DNA of 64,000 nt from Nevskiaceae bacterium (GCA_021731445.1 JAKFXK010000029.1:31085-95084), one strand, 5' to 3'; counted from the first letter of the stretch, positions 8,959 through 17,176 are shown. The notes: a model not told the origin generated them from the letters alone. A program made the numbers and translations.

Positions 8959-9369
8959 TCACGGTTGAGCCGGGCGTTCAAGCCTGCGCCAACAACGGGA
9001 GTTTGGGCTTGAGGCGATCACTGCGCTCCGCCCGAACTGCCGCATCACATCGGCCGGCACGGCGCTGTCGCATACCGCACGCACCGTGGCAGTGTGCTGC
9101 TCGGCCGCGAGCATGGCGATCTCGCCGATAGTTTCCAGCGCGCCGATCTCGCCCAGCGCCCGCTCAACGTTCTCGCTGCCGCCGCAGGGGTGCAGCCGTC
9201 CGACGCCGATCACGCTGACCGCATCACCTTTGCAGAACAGGGTTTTGCCGGTATGCAGCAGGCGCAGATGGCAGTACTGCGCGAAACTCTCCAGCACGGC
9301 CTGAGGCAGGCCCTGAAAGGTCTTGGTGCGGGCCAGCACGGCGGTGGTCTGCGGGGGGTGTTCGGACAT
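8959..9369 (-). pseudogene. Decayed cyclic-nucleotide-binding (cNMP/CRP-like) domain fragment
   Basis: A 136-codon frame. Residues about 15-105 resemble a cNMP-binding beta roll: FQGLPQAVLESFAQYCHLRLL, GKTLFCKGDA, VIGVGRLH and ALETIGEIAMLAAEQHTATVRAV, the last matching the phosphate-binding cassette region with a usual TATVRA. The loop between CKGDA and VIGVGRL is several residues too short, the expected last beta strand and C helix are missing, and the tail (VPADVMRQ to the end) is unrelated, as after a frameshift. There is no output domain or HTH. It is probably the remnant of a larger protein such as a cNMP-domain kinase or patatin, but a short free-standing domain cannot be excluded. Confidence 0.55.
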
Positions 9370-9529
9370 GCGTTTTTAAGTCTTCCTGATGGCAGTCTAG
9401 ACCGGACTCTGAAAGGTTTGTCCGCCTGCCGGCGCATGGGGCTCACTCAGGTCAAACCCTTGATGCAGGCCTGCAGAAAAGTGCGGCGGACAAAACATTT
9501 CCGGAAGGGTCTATCCGCGACCGAAACCT

Positions 9530-9535
9530 TACAAT
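9530..9535 (+). promoter_or_regulatory. Putative -10 element of ilvD
   Basis: TACAAT lies 34 bases before the ilvD ATG and is followed by CTGCGCCCCCG, almost the same as after the -10 of the MATE gene. No convincing -35 is visible. Confidence 0.35.
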
Positions 9536-9569
9536 CTGCGCCCCCGCAGATCGTCAAAAGCCAAGCACC

Positions 9570-11249
9570 ATGTCTGAACCGCTCAACAAGAACTCCAAGA
9601 CCATCACCGCCGGCATTGCCCGCAGCCCCAACCGCGCCATGCTGCGTGCGGTCGGGTTTGGCGACAACGATTTCCAGAAGCCTATCGTCGGCGTTGCCAA
9701 CGGGCACTCGACCATGAACCCCTGCAATGCGGGCATCCAGCCGCTCGCCGATGCAGCCTGTGCGGCTCTGAAGAAGGCAGGGGCGATGCCGCAGACCTTT
9801 GGCTTTCCCACCGTCACCGATGGCATCAGCATGGGTACCGAGGGGATGAAGTTCTCGCTGGTGTCGCGCGAGGTCATCGCCGATGCCATCGAGACGGCGG
9901 TATCGAGCCAGTGCATGGACGGCGTGCTGGTGGTCGGTGGCTGTGACAAGAACATGCCGGGCGCGATGATCGGCATGTTGCGCATGAACCTGCCGGGCGT
10001 CTTCGTTTATGCCGGCACCATCAAGCCCGGCAGCTGGAAGGGCGTACCGCTCACCGTGGTTTCTTCCTTCGAGGCGGTCGGCAGTTTTCAGGCGGGCAAG
10101 ATGAGTGAGGAGGATTTTCTCGGCATCGAGAAAAACGCCTGTCCCAGCGTTGGTGCCTGCGGCGGCATGTACACCGCCAACACCATGTCGTCCTCCTTCG
10201 AGGCGCTGGGCATGTCTCTGCTGGGTTCGAGCCAGATGGCTTCGCCCGACGCCGAGAAGGCCGACTCCGCCGCCGATTCGGCACGTGTGCTGGTGCAGGC
10301 AATCCAGAAAGACATCAAGCCGCGCGATGTGGTGACCCGCAAGGCCATCGAGAACGCCATCGCGCTGGTGATGGCCACTGGCGGCTCCACCAATGCGGTG
10401 CTGCACTTCCTTGCTATCGCTCACGCCGCAGAGGTGCCGTTCGTGCTCGACGACATCGAGACCATCCGCCTGCGCACGCCGGTGCTCTGCGACTTGAAGC
10501 CCAGCGGCAAGTATGTGGCGGTGGACTTTCACCGCGCCGGCGGCGTGCCACAGGTCTTGAAGATGTTGCTGGTCAAAGGCCTGCTGCACGGCGATGCGCT
10601 GACCATCACGGGCGAGACGATGGCCGAGGCCCTCGCCAGCGTGCCGGCCGAGCCGCGCAGGGATCAGGACGTGATCCGCCCTTTCGACAAGCCCATGTAT
10701 GCGCAGGGACACCTCGCGGTGCTCAAGGGCAATCTCTCGCCCGAAGGCGCAGTGGCGAAGATCACGGGCCTCAAGAACCCCGTCATCACCGGCCCGGCGC
10801 GCGTGTTCGACAGCGAGGACGCCTGCATGGCCGCGATCATGGCCGATGCAATCCAGCACGGCGACGTGCTGGTGATCCGGTACGAGGGGCCAAAGGGGGG
10901 CCCCGGAATGCGCGAGATGCTCGCCCCCACGGCCATGCTGATCGGCAAGGGTTTTGGCGAGACGGTTGGCCTCATCACCGATGGCCGTTTCAGCGGCGGC
11001 ACGTGGGGCATGGTGGTGGGCCATGTCTCGCCGGAGGCTTTCGTCGGCGGCACGATTGGCCTGGTAGAAGAGGGCGACTCGATCACCATCGACGCTCGCC
11101 AATTGCTGCTGCAACTCAATGTTGCAGACGATGTGCTGACTGCCCGCAGGGCCAAGTGGGTGCAGCCTGCATTGCGCTATCCGCGTGGGGTGCTGGGCAA
11201 GTTCGCCCGGCTGGTCAGCTCGGCCAGCAGGGGTGCAGTCACCGATTGA
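9570..11249 (+). CDS. ilvD: Dihydroxy-acid dehydratase
   Basis: It converts 2,3-dihydroxy-isovalerate and 2,3-dihydroxy-3-methylvalerate to the keto acid precursors of valine/leucine and isoleucine in the cytoplasm, using an Fe-S cluster and Mg2+. The 559-residue length is typical of the shorter bacterial type. Cluster-binding cysteines are seen in [10 protein letters not shown] and in [18 protein letters not shown], and the C-terminal [19 protein letters not shown] segment is characteristic. The early PCN motif (TMNPCNAG) supplies a third cysteine. The start [22 protein letters not shown] matches the family. ilvA lies 13 kb away in this window rather than adjacent. Confidence 0.97.
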   Translation: MSEPLNKNSKTITAGIARSPNRAMLRAVGFGDNDFQKPIVGVANGHSTMNPCNAGIQPLADAACAALKKAGAMPQTFGFPTVTDGISMGTEGMKFSLVSREVIADAIETAVSSQCMDGVLVVGGCDKNMPGAMIGMLRMNLPGVFVYAGTIKPGSWKGVPLTVVSSFEAVGSFQAGKMSEEDFLGIEKNACPSVGACGGMYTANTMSSSFEALGMSLLGSSQMASPDAEKADSAADSARVLVQAIQKDIKPRDVVTRKAIENAIALVMATGGSTNAVLHFLAIAHAAEVPFVLDDIETIRLRTPVLCDLKPSGKYVAVDFHRAGGVPQVLKMLLVKGLLHGDALTITGETMAEALASVPAEPRRDQDVIRPFDKPMYAQGHLAVLKGNLSPEGAVAKITGLKNPVITGPARVFDSEDACMAAIMADAIQHGDVLVIRYEGPKGGPGMREMLAPTAMLIGKGFGETVGLITDGRFSGGTWGMVVGHVSPEAFVGGTIGLVEEGDSITIDARQLLLQLNVADDVLTARRAKWVQPALRYPRGVLGKFARLVSSASRGAVTD

Positions 11250-11328
11250 AGATACGTCTGTTCATCCACGGTGTGCGAGGCTCTGTTAAGACTGCCAGCA
11301 CGTTTCAACTTTCCAGAGGAGTGACACC

Positions 11329-11841
11329 ATGGGTCTATTCAAATTCGTGAAATCCATCGGCGAGAAAATCGGCGGTGCGAAGGTCGATGCAGGTGGTTTG
11401 AGCACCTATGTCAGGGCATTGGGCCTGCCGGTCGAGAAGCTGCTGCTGTCGGTGAGCGAAGACCAGGAGACGGTGGATGTGTTCGGCTACGTGCCCGATC
11501 TGGCCGTGAAGGAAAAACTCATCCTTGCCATCGGCAACTGTCAGGGCGTGGGCAAGGTCAACGATCACATCCGTATCGGTCCTGCGCCTGCACCCCTCAA
11601 TGTCGCGCCGGTACCGACCACGGTTGCCCAAGCTGTCGCGGCCGAGCCTGTGGTGCCGGAAGTGCCGCCGACTTCGGTGTTCTATACCGTGGAGAAGGGT
11701 GACACCCTGAGCAAGATCGCCAAGCAGCAGTACGGCAATGCCAATGCCTACAACGCCATCTTCGAGGCCAACAAGCCGATGCTCAAGCACCCCGACAAAA
11801 TCTATCCGGGGCAGGTGCTGCGCATCCCGCCCAAGGAGTAA
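11329..11841 (+). CDS. BON-LysM protein, Kbp/YgaU-like
   Basis: A 170-residue protein with the layout of E. coli Kbp (YgaU): a short N-terminal amphipathic segment MGLFKFVKSIGEKIG, a BON domain (about 25-90, with VDVFGYVPDLAVKEKLILAIGN and VNDHI), a Pro/Ala linker, and a C-terminal LysM (about 118-168, FYTVEKGDTLSKIAKQQYGN to YPGQVLRIP). Kbp is a cytoplasmic K+ sensor needed at high K+; LysM modules otherwise bind peptidoglycan. There is no signal peptide, in line with Kbp. AGAGGAGTGACACC gives a strong ribosome site at the ATG. It ends at a strong terminator and is a separate unit from ilvD. Confidence 0.88.
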   Translation: MGLFKFVKSIGEKIGGAKVDAGGLSTYVRALGLPVEKLLLSVSEDQETVDVFGYVPDLAVKEKLILAIGNCQGVGKVNDHIRIGPAPAPLNVAPVPTTVAQAVAAEPVVPEVPPTSVFYTVEKGDTLSKIAKQQYGNANAYNAIFEANKPMLKHPDKIYPGQVLRIPPKE

Positions 11842-11855
11842 GGGCTGCAAAAACG

Positions 11856-11883
11856 AAAAGCCCCGCATTGCGGGGCTTTTTTT
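11856..11883 (+). terminator. Rho-independent terminator after the BON-LysM gene
   Basis: GCCCCGC (11860-11866), loop ATT, GCGGGGC (11870-11876), then seven T; AAAA precedes the stem. It differs from the terminator at 5162-5188 by only one loop base. Confidence 0.9.
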
Positions 11884-11892
11884 GGTGATGGG

Positions 11893-12819
11893 TTATTTGC
11901 CGACCCAGCCGTTGATGGTGAAGCGGCTGTCCATGAACTTGAGGCTGGGGCAGCTCACCCTTGTCACCTCATGCATCTCCTGCGAGGCGAAGAAGACGAT
12001 GCTGTTATCCATCGGCTGGATGGTGCGGTAGGTCTCCGCCGCATAGTGGTAGCCGCCTTTCACCTTGTGGTCGTACACCAAGAGCTCACCGCCGGTGAAG
12101 TTCTTCGGCTGGTCGTGGAAGTAGTAGACGAAGGTCAGCACGCGATGGGCGGTATCCGCCGAGCCGTTGTCGTTGTGCACCTTGTAGAAGTTGTCGTCAT
12201 TGTGCGCGGTGAGCTGCGCCTCGATGCTGCCCTTGGGGATGTCGTTGATCTTCAGCGCCTGGCACACCGCCGGCAGCAGCTGGCGGATCTTGCTGCGCAT
12301 CATCTCGTCGAAGGGTGCGAAGTTGTAGAGCACCGAGGAGGCACGGTAGTTGTCGCGCTTAGTCGAGGTGGTAGTGCCGACGAAACTCGTCTCGCTGCGG
12401 CGCACGAAAGCCAGCAGCTTGGCATGGTCGTCCGGGCTGAACACATCCGGCACCTGTGCGCAGGTGACGAGCGTGATGCCGTCCGGCTCGCCGGGGACGA
12501 GCACGCCGACGGGGGCTTCCACCGCCGGAGGGGCCGCGACTTGCGCGATGGCGGGCGGCGCTGTGAGGGTGATCTGCTCCGGCTCGGTCAACAGGCCAAT
12601 CAACCGCGAGGCTGGGATGGTGAGTGTCACCTCCGGGCGCAGCGGCAAATCCAGCAGGGTGCCGGGCGCGAGCTCGCCAGCGAGTGCGGCGCGCAGCTGG
12701 TGGTGCAGGGGGCTGTAGTGCTCGACAAACAGCGATTCGCCACCGCCGCCTTCAAGCAGCACGGTGAGTTTCTGGCGGACGGGGACTAGGGTGGGGGAGC
12801 CGACTTCGATCTTGGGCAT
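11893..12819 (-). CDS. 2OG-Fe(II) oxygenase, prolyl-4-hydroxylase-like, copy 1
   Basis: A 308-residue protein. The C-terminal about 180 residues form a 2-oxoglutarate/Fe(II) dioxygenase domain of the prolyl 4-hydroxylase type: AHNDDNFYKVHNDNGSA supplies the HxD ligand pair, SQEMHEV the distal His, and FMDSRFTINGW the Arg that binds 2OG. VYYFHDQPKNFTGGELLVYD is typical of the fold. The N-terminal about 110 residues form a separate beta-rich domain (VLLEGGGGESLFVEHYSPL) shared with the second copy at 14444-15376. It follows tatD by six bases on the same strand. No signal peptide is seen. The hydroxylation target is unknown. Confidence 0.85.
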   Translation of the reverse strand: MPKIEVGSPTLVPVRQKLTVLLEGGGGESLFVEHYSPLHHQLRAALAGELAPGTLLDLPLRPEVTLTIPASRLIGLLTEPEQITLTAPPAIAQVAAPPAVEAPVGVLVPGEPDGITLVTCAQVPDVFSPDDHAKLLAFVRRSETSFVGTTTSTKRDNYRASSVLYNFAPFDEMMRSKIRQLLPAVCQALKINDIPKGSIEAQLTAHNDDNFYKVHNDNGSADTAHRVLTFVYYFHDQPKNFTGGELLVYDHKVKGGYHYAAETYRTIQPMDNSIVFFASQEMHEVTRVSCPSLKFMDSRFTINGWVGK

Positions 12820-12825
12820 GTTGGA

Positions 12826-13650
12826 CTAAGCGGGGTAGAGCCTGAAAAACCGACGCGCATTGTCGGCTGTTTTCCGTGCAATCGCATCCCCCGTCTCGCC
12901 GCGTAGTGTCCCCAGCGCTTCGGCGACCCAGGGGAGATACGCAGGTTCGTTGCGGCGGCCATCAATGCCGGGCTTGTCGCTGTGGAGGCTCGAAGGGCGC
13001 TGACTGCGGGGGACATTGCTGGGCAGGAGGTAAGGCGCGTCGGTTTCGATCATCAGGCGCTCGATGGGGATGTGCGGCACCAGGGCGCGTAGGCTGCTGC
13101 CGCGCCGGGCATCGCAGACCCAGCCGGTGATGCCGATGTGGCAATCGAGGGCGATATAGCTCTCCATCGCTTCGTGGGTGTCGGTGAAGCAATGCACGCA
13201 GGCATCGACGAGGCTTGGGCGGTATTCGCTGAGGATGGCCAGGAAATCTTCATGCGCGCCGCGCTGGTGCAGGAACACGGGCCTCCTCAACTCCACGGCG
13301 AGTTGCAGCTGCGCGATGAAGACCCGGCGCTGTACCTCGCGCGGAGAGAGGTCGCGGTAGTAGTCCAGCCCGCATTCGCCCAGGCTCACCAGCTGCGGCA
13401 GCGTGGCGAGCTGACGGATGAGGCGCGCGTCTTCGTCATTCCAGTCCGCCGCATGGTGGGGATGCACGCCAGCGGTGCAGCTCAGGCGCGCAGGGTCTTC
13501 AGCCGCCAGCAGCGATACCGCCTGGTTGGAGCGGCGGCAGGAGCCGGTGAGCACGATGTGCTGCACTCCCGCAGCCCAGGCACGTTGCAGCAGTTGCGGA
13601 TAGTCGAGGCTAAAGCTCTCGTGGGCGAGGTTGGCACCAATATCAATCAT
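12826..13650 (-). CDS. TatD family metal-dependent hydrolase/nuclease
   Basis: A 274-residue TIM-barrel metal-dependent hydrolase of the TatD group, whose members act as 3'-5' DNA exonucleases. Metal-binding motifs are: opening MIDIGANLAHESF (His replaced in the usual DxHxH by NLAH), the Glu in SLGECGLDYYRD, HQRGAHEDF, CVHCFTD and IETDAPYLLP. The length is normal. It lies six bases upstream of oxygenase copy 1 and diverges from the methyltransferase-like gene. The opening motif being DIGANLAH, as in the QseH/TatD-like branch of several gammaproteobacteria, means substrate preference may differ from E. coli TatD. Confidence 0.9.
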   Translation of the reverse strand: MIDIGANLAHESFSLDYPQLLQRAWAAGVQHIVLTGSCRRSNQAVSLLAAEDPARLSCTAGVHPHHAADWNDEDARLIRQLATLPQLVSLGECGLDYYRDLSPREVQRRVFIAQLQLAVELRRPVFLHQRGAHEDFLAILSEYRPSLVDACVHCFTDTHEAMESYIALDCHIGITGWVCDARRGSSLRALVPHIPIERLMIETDAPYLLPSNVPRSQRPSSLHSDKPGIDGRRNEPAYLPWVAEALGTLRGETGDAIARKTADNARRFFRLYPA

Positions 13651-13730
13651 GCAGTGGAGGGCGAGGTGCCGACTTGGAGGCGTGGATGGGATTGCCTATT
13701 GTGTGCGACCTGCTGCCCACTGATCGAGCC

Positions 13731-14447
13731 ATGAGCCTCCCCGCCGCGCATATCACCATCAGCCCGCAAGCTGCTGACACCCTGCTGGTGCGGGCTTTGC
13801 AGATGGCCTTCGAGCAGGCTTGTGGCGAAGAGACGCGGCTCTCTGCAGCGGTGGAGGCGATGGAGGGCATGTCCGGTCGCCGCTACCGGCGCTTCATCAA
13901 CAGCCTAGTGTCGAAAGTAGCGCAGCCACGCTACCTGGAAGTGGGCAGCTGGATGGGATCGACACTGTGTGCGGCGATCCATGGCAACCGCCTGCGCGCT
14001 TTTGCCATCGACAACTGGTCGATGTTCGGCGGCCCCTTGCAGGCGTTTTTGCGCAATGTGGCGGACTGCGATTCGGCCAATGCCGATTTCAACATGCTCA
14101 CCGCAGACTTCCGCGCGGTGGATTTCGCAAGGCTGGGTTGTTTCAACGTCTATCTGTTCGACGGCCCGCACGAGCGGCAGGATCAGTACGATGGCGTGGT
14201 GCGCGCACAGCCTGCGCTGGACGAAGAGTTCGTGCTCGTTGTCGATGACTGGAACTGGGAGGCCGTGCGCAGTGGCACGTTCGATGCCGTGCGCGATCTC
14301 GGCCTGCAAGTGCTGCTGGGCATCGAGATTCGCACCACGCTGGATGGTAGCCATCCCGCCATCGCCCGCCAGCAGAGTGACTGGCACAACGGCTACTGGC
14401 TGGCGGTGCTGCAAAAGCCGCAGGCGGTGATGCAGCTGATCGTCTAG
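13731..14447 (+). CDS. Class I SAM-dependent methyltransferase-like protein
   Basis: A 238-residue protein with a Rossmann-type methyltransferase core similar to the Methyltransf_24 group: YLEVGSWMGSTLCAAI as the SAM-binding glycine motif, AFAIDNW for the acidic end of strand 2, and YLFDGPHERQDQYDGV then FVLVVDDWNW. Family members act on sugars or small molecules; the substrate is unknown here. The ATG at 13731 (MSLPAAHITISP) is taken as start; an ATG at 13686 and a TTG at 13674 would extend it over non-conserved sequence. It diverges from tatD, and its stop overlaps the stop of oxygenase copy 2 by four bases, so it sits between the two oxygenase genes. Confidence 0.72.
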   Translation: MSLPAAHITISPQAADTLLVRALQMAFEQACGEETRLSAAVEAMEGMSGRRYRRFINSLVSKVAQPRYLEVGSWMGSTLCAAIHGNRLRAFAIDNWSMFGGPLQAFLRNVADCDSANADFNMLTADFRAVDFARLGCFNVYLFDGPHERQDQYDGVVRAQPALDEEFVLVVDDWNWEAVRSGTFDAVRDLGLQVLLGIEIRTTLDGSHPAIARQQSDWHNGYWLAVLQKPQAVMQLIV

Positions 14448-15376
14448 CTCGCCATATCAGCCTTGCGCGCCGCCCAGCCATTGATGGTGAAGCGGCTGTC
14501 GGCAAAAGCCCGACTGGGGCAGATGACAGGCAGCACCTCGTGCAGTTCGCGCGAGTCGAAGAAGACCAGCGAGTTGTCGAGCGGCTCGATGTCCTTGTAG
14601 GTGGCGGCAGCCGTCAGCAGGCCTTTGTCCACTTGCCGGTCGTGCAGGCGCAGCGCGCCGCCGCTGAAGCTCTTGGGCGAGCGATTGAAGTAGTAGACAA
14701 AACTGATGTGGCGCAGCTTCTGCGCCTCGGAGCCATTGTCGTTGTGCATCTTGTAGAAATGGCCGTCGTTGTGGGCTGTGAGCTGGATTTCGATATCGCC
14801 CTCCGGCAGGGTCAGTTCCAGCTGCGCGGCGACCTTGGGCAGCAGCAGGCGCACGCGATGGCGCAGCAGGTCGTCAAACGGGGGGAAGCTGAAGCACACC
14901 AGCGAATCGCGGTAGTTGGCATAGCCGGTGGTGGTGGTGCTGGTGGCGAACACCTGCCGGTTGCGGCTTGCGAACTGCACCAGTGCGGTGTGCTGTTCGG
15001 TGGTCAGCACGTTCTCGACGCGGATGGCGCGTGCGGTGCTGAAGCCCTCGGCAAAGCCCGTCCCTGCAACACTGATCTGCACTGGCGCGCTGGGCACTGT
15101 GATGACGGATGCAGGCAGCGGCAGCTGGCCGTGGGCGGGCAGGGTGAGCGGCACCGGCGGCTCGGTGATGGCGCCAATGATCTGCGAGGAATGCACGGTG
15201 AGCAGGCCAGCACCCTCGCGGATCGGAATCTCGAAAATCCACGGGCTGGGCAACATGCCGGTGAGGGTGTCGCGCAGCTTGTCGAGGAGGGGGCTGTTGG
15301 CCTCGATGGAGAGGCTTTCACGATGCCCGCCCTGCAACAGCAGGGTGAGCCAGAGGCGCGGTGCTATGGCAGTCAT
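14444..15376 (-). CDS. 2OG-Fe(II) oxygenase, prolyl-4-hydroxylase-like, copy 2
   Basis: A 310-residue paralogue of the gene at 11893-12819 with the same two-part layout. The catalytic C-terminal half has LTAHNDGHFYKMHNDNGSE (HxD), SRELHEV (distal His) and FADSRFTINGW (2OG-binding Arg), and VYYFNRSPKSFSGGALRLHD. The N-terminal half (LLLQGGHRESLSIEANSPLLDKL) parallels the start of copy 1. It begins 19 bases after the glycosyltransferase stop, suggesting a two-gene operon. Both copies keep every iron ligand, so neither looks inactive. The small substrate or protein target is unknown. Confidence 0.85.
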   Translation of the reverse strand: MTAIAPRLWLTLLLQGGHRESLSIEANSPLLDKLRDTLTGMLPSPWIFEIPIREGAGLLTVHSSQIIGAITEPPVPLTLPAHGQLPLPASVITVPSAPVQISVAGTGFAEGFSTARAIRVENVLTTEQHTALVQFASRNRQVFATSTTTTGYANYRDSLVCFSFPPFDDLLRHRVRLLLPKVAAQLELTLPEGDIEIQLTAHNDGHFYKMHNDNGSEAQKLRHISFVYYFNRSPKSFSGGALRLHDRQVDKGLLTAAATYKDIEPLDNSLVFFDSRELHEVLPVICPSRAFADSRFTINGWAARKADMAS

Positions 15377-15395
15377 GTCGGGTTCCGGTGCGGGT

Positions 15396-16337
15396 TCAAA
15401 TCGATTTGGGCGGTGACTGCCCGATGCGGATCAGGATGCCAGCAGCCAGCAGCGCATTGAGGCGGTGTGGCAGCCCGCCCTGGCGCATCAGTTGCGTGTC
15501 GTAGAGGCGGGTGGCATCGTGAATGCTGCCGCGCACCACCGCCTGGCGGCTTTCTTCCATGATCGGAAACAACTTGCCGATTTCGGCAATGTCGAGCCAG
15601 TAGTCGTCGTAGTTACCCAGCGTTGCGTACTTGCTGTAGTACCAGTTGAAGCCGCAGTTGGTGTAGTGCAGCACACAGACCTGATGCTCGTAATGGATCA
15701 TCCCCGCAGGCTGAAACTCATGCACGCCGGCCGATTGCTGCGCCCTGCCGTGCAGGTTCACCGCCGCCTTGCCGTTGTAGTAAGCGAGGAAATACCGCTC
15801 GCCAAACACGCTGCGGACGATGCCCTGTTGCTTCGCGTCCAGCAGCGCGAAGCTGCGCTTGAACAGGGTGACGTCCTCGAAGTAGTTGTCGATGTGCCAT
15901 GACTCAGGCACGCCCTCATGATTGCTGAAGCGCACCACGTCGAAGATGGTTTTGCTCTCAAAATATTGCTGCATGTTCTGCCAGGGCGCAGGCAGATGCA
16001 GCTTTTCATCGAGATCGAGGTGGATCAGCCAATCCATGCCCTCGGCGCGCGCCCGGCGCATTGCATAGTCGGTGTTGAGACACTGCCGCGAATAGACCTG
16101 GTGGCAGAACTGCTTCTGGTAGTCCCAGGCCGGTGAGCGCTGCCACTCGGCGTGCAACGCCTCGTCGCGGGCAATCCAGCGCACGCCTGCCAGCTTGAGC
16201 GCCTCACAGGCGGCAAGCTCTTTTTGGTCATCGACGAACAGGTAGAAGTGCTCGATGCCAAGGCTCTGGTGCCACTCCACCCAGCTGCGCAGCACCGGCA
16301 GGGCGGCGGCGAAGGTAGAGACGAGGACGAGCTGCAT
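15396..16337 (-). CDS. Glycosyltransferase, GT2/GT92-like (DUF23-related)
   Basis: A 313-residue soluble protein resembling the glycosyl transferase family 2_4/92 group: opening LVLVSTFAAALPVLRSWVEWH, the HFYLFVDDQ strand, then a DxD-type metal/nucleotide-sugar motif in WLIHLDLDEKLHL, followed by VVRFSNHEGV and a His-rich HYEHQVCVLHYTN core. Relatives transfer sugars to surface polysaccharides or glycans. The ATG at 16337 was chosen; the in-frame TTG at 16355 lies inside the terminator hairpin. It precedes oxygenase copy 2 by 19 bases on the same strand, and the exported Pro-rich protein gene is just upstream. Sugar and acceptor are unknown. Confidence 0.78.
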   Translation of the reverse strand: MQLVLVSTFAAALPVLRSWVEWHQSLGIEHFYLFVDDQKELAACEALKLAGVRWIARDEALHAEWQRSPAWDYQKQFCHQVYSRQCLNTDYAMRRARAEGMDWLIHLDLDEKLHLPAPWQNMQQYFESKTIFDVVRFSNHEGVPESWHIDNYFEDVTLFKRSFALLDAKQQGIVRSVFGERYFLAYYNGKAAVNLHGRAQQSAGVHEFQPAGMIHYEHQVCVLHYTNCGFNWYYSKYATLGNYDDYWLDIAEIGKLFPIMEESRQAVVRGSIHDATRLYDTQLMRQGGLPHRLNALLAAGILIRIGQSPPKSI

Positions 16338-16350
16338 GGGGAAGATGCCG

Positions 16351-16383
16351 TTCAAAAAAATAGGGAGCCGATGCTCCCTATTT
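16351..16383 (-). terminator. Rho-independent terminator between the Pro-rich protein and glycosyltransferase genes
   Basis: Perfect 11-bp stem AAATAGGGAGC (16358-16368) / GCTCCCTATTT (16373-16383) with loop CGAT. On the minus strand a T run follows. It lies 15 bases past the stop of the Pro-rich protein gene and separates it from the glycosyltransferase. Confidence 0.88.
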
Positions 16384-16398
16384 TGTGCAGTCCAGAAA

Positions 16399-17070
16399 TT
16401 ATTTGACGATCAACACCAGATCGCCCATGCCACCCGTGCCGGCATCGAGCCACTGCTGGTATTCGGGGGTCACGTCGCGCTCCTCGAAATAGCCATTGGA
16501 GCCGGCAAATGGCGCTGGAACAGGCAATCCGCCGCCAGAGGGGGCCGGAACCGGCAATCCGCCACCGGAAGGGGCCGGAATGGGCAGCCCACCCGGTGCC
16601 GGCGTGGGCGAGGGCGTAGGGGTTGCCGGCGTGGGCGAGGGCGTGCCCGCAGCATCCGGCGTGTCCGTCTGGTTGATCACTTCGGAAATCGTGTAGCCGA
16701 TGCCCGCGACACCCAGCGCCAGCAGGCCGTAATCCACCGCCGTATAAGTGGTGCCTGCAGCCGCCTCGCCTTCCGCCTGTTGCAGCGTCATGCGGCGGGC
16801 AAACGGCATGCCGTTCATCCAGGCATTGAGAAATCCCTTGCGGTCAAAGTCCACCTGCGCCGCAGGCACGCCGGGCAGGTGACTGTCGCGGCGGTCGTAA
16901 TCGAGCGCAAAGCCATACTGCATCGGGGTGTTGCGCTGTGCCGCACTTTCGTCAAAGCCCAGCCGCCAGTAGAGCTTTGCTTCGCCGACGCCGGAGTCGA
17001 TGCCCGCAGCCATGGCTGTGGTGGCACCGCTGAGCAGCAGGGCTGTAGATGTTTGTGCGAGCTTCCGCAT
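16399..17070 (-). CDS. Exported protein with Pro-rich decapeptide repeats
   Basis: A 223-residue protein of no recognised family. It has a signal peptide (MRKLAQTSTALLLSGATTAMA, Ala-type cleavage), a middle domain with LYWRLGFDES and QYGFALDYDRRDS, which may be a short beta structure, a hydrophobic stretch near 115-135 (YGLLALGVAGIGYTISEVI), and a Pro-rich region. That region has TPSPTPATPTPSPTPAP and then about three copies of a ten-residue unit like PAPSGGGLPV. The C-terminus (YFEERDVTPEYQQWLDAG) is non-repetitive. AGGAGAAATC directly precedes the ATG at 17070; the TTG at 17106 is less likely. Its neighbours are a glycosyltransferase and prolyl-hydroxylase-like enzymes, which makes it a possible target, by inference only. 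Confidence 0.7.
   Translation of the reverse strand: MRKLAQTSTALLLSGATTAMAAGIDSGVGEAKLYWRLGFDESAAQRNTPMQYGFALDYDRRDSHLPGVPAAQVDFDRKGFLNAWMNGMPFARRMTLQQAEGEAAAGTTYTAVDYGLLALGVAGIGYTISEVINQTDTPDAAGTPSPTPATPTPSPTPAPGGLPIPAPSGGGLPVPAPSGGGLPVPAPFAGSNGYFEERDVTPEYQQWLDAGTGGMGDLVLIVK
16511..16600 (-). repeat. Three 30-bp tandem units encoding PAPSGGGLPV-like decapeptides
   Basis: Related units begin with GCTGGAA or GCCGGAA at 16514, 16544 and 16574, exactly 30 bases apart. The middle unit is the best conserved. Next to it the short unit GGCGTGGGCGAGGGCGT occurs twice between about 16598 and 16645, encoding the SPTPA repeats. Confidence 0.85.
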
Positions 17071-17176
17071 GATTTCTCCTGAACCGTCTGAATGTCCGTT
17101 TCGCAACTTCTTATGATTTTGCTGGCTGGCAGACTATAAGGGCCTGCATTCTCTGCACACAAGGTCTGCCTTGCAC

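Noticed and set aside
9447..11114. A 555-codon open frame opposite ilvD
   Set aside because: Complement of ilvD codons with no motif of its own.
16338..16355. TTG start at 16355 for the glycosyltransferase
   Set aside because: It lies inside the terminator hairpin/A-T run; the ATG at 16337 begins the conserved strand.
16511..16600. CRISPR-like short repeats
   Set aside because: The units are contiguous, in frame and encode Pro-rich decapeptides; there are no spacers.
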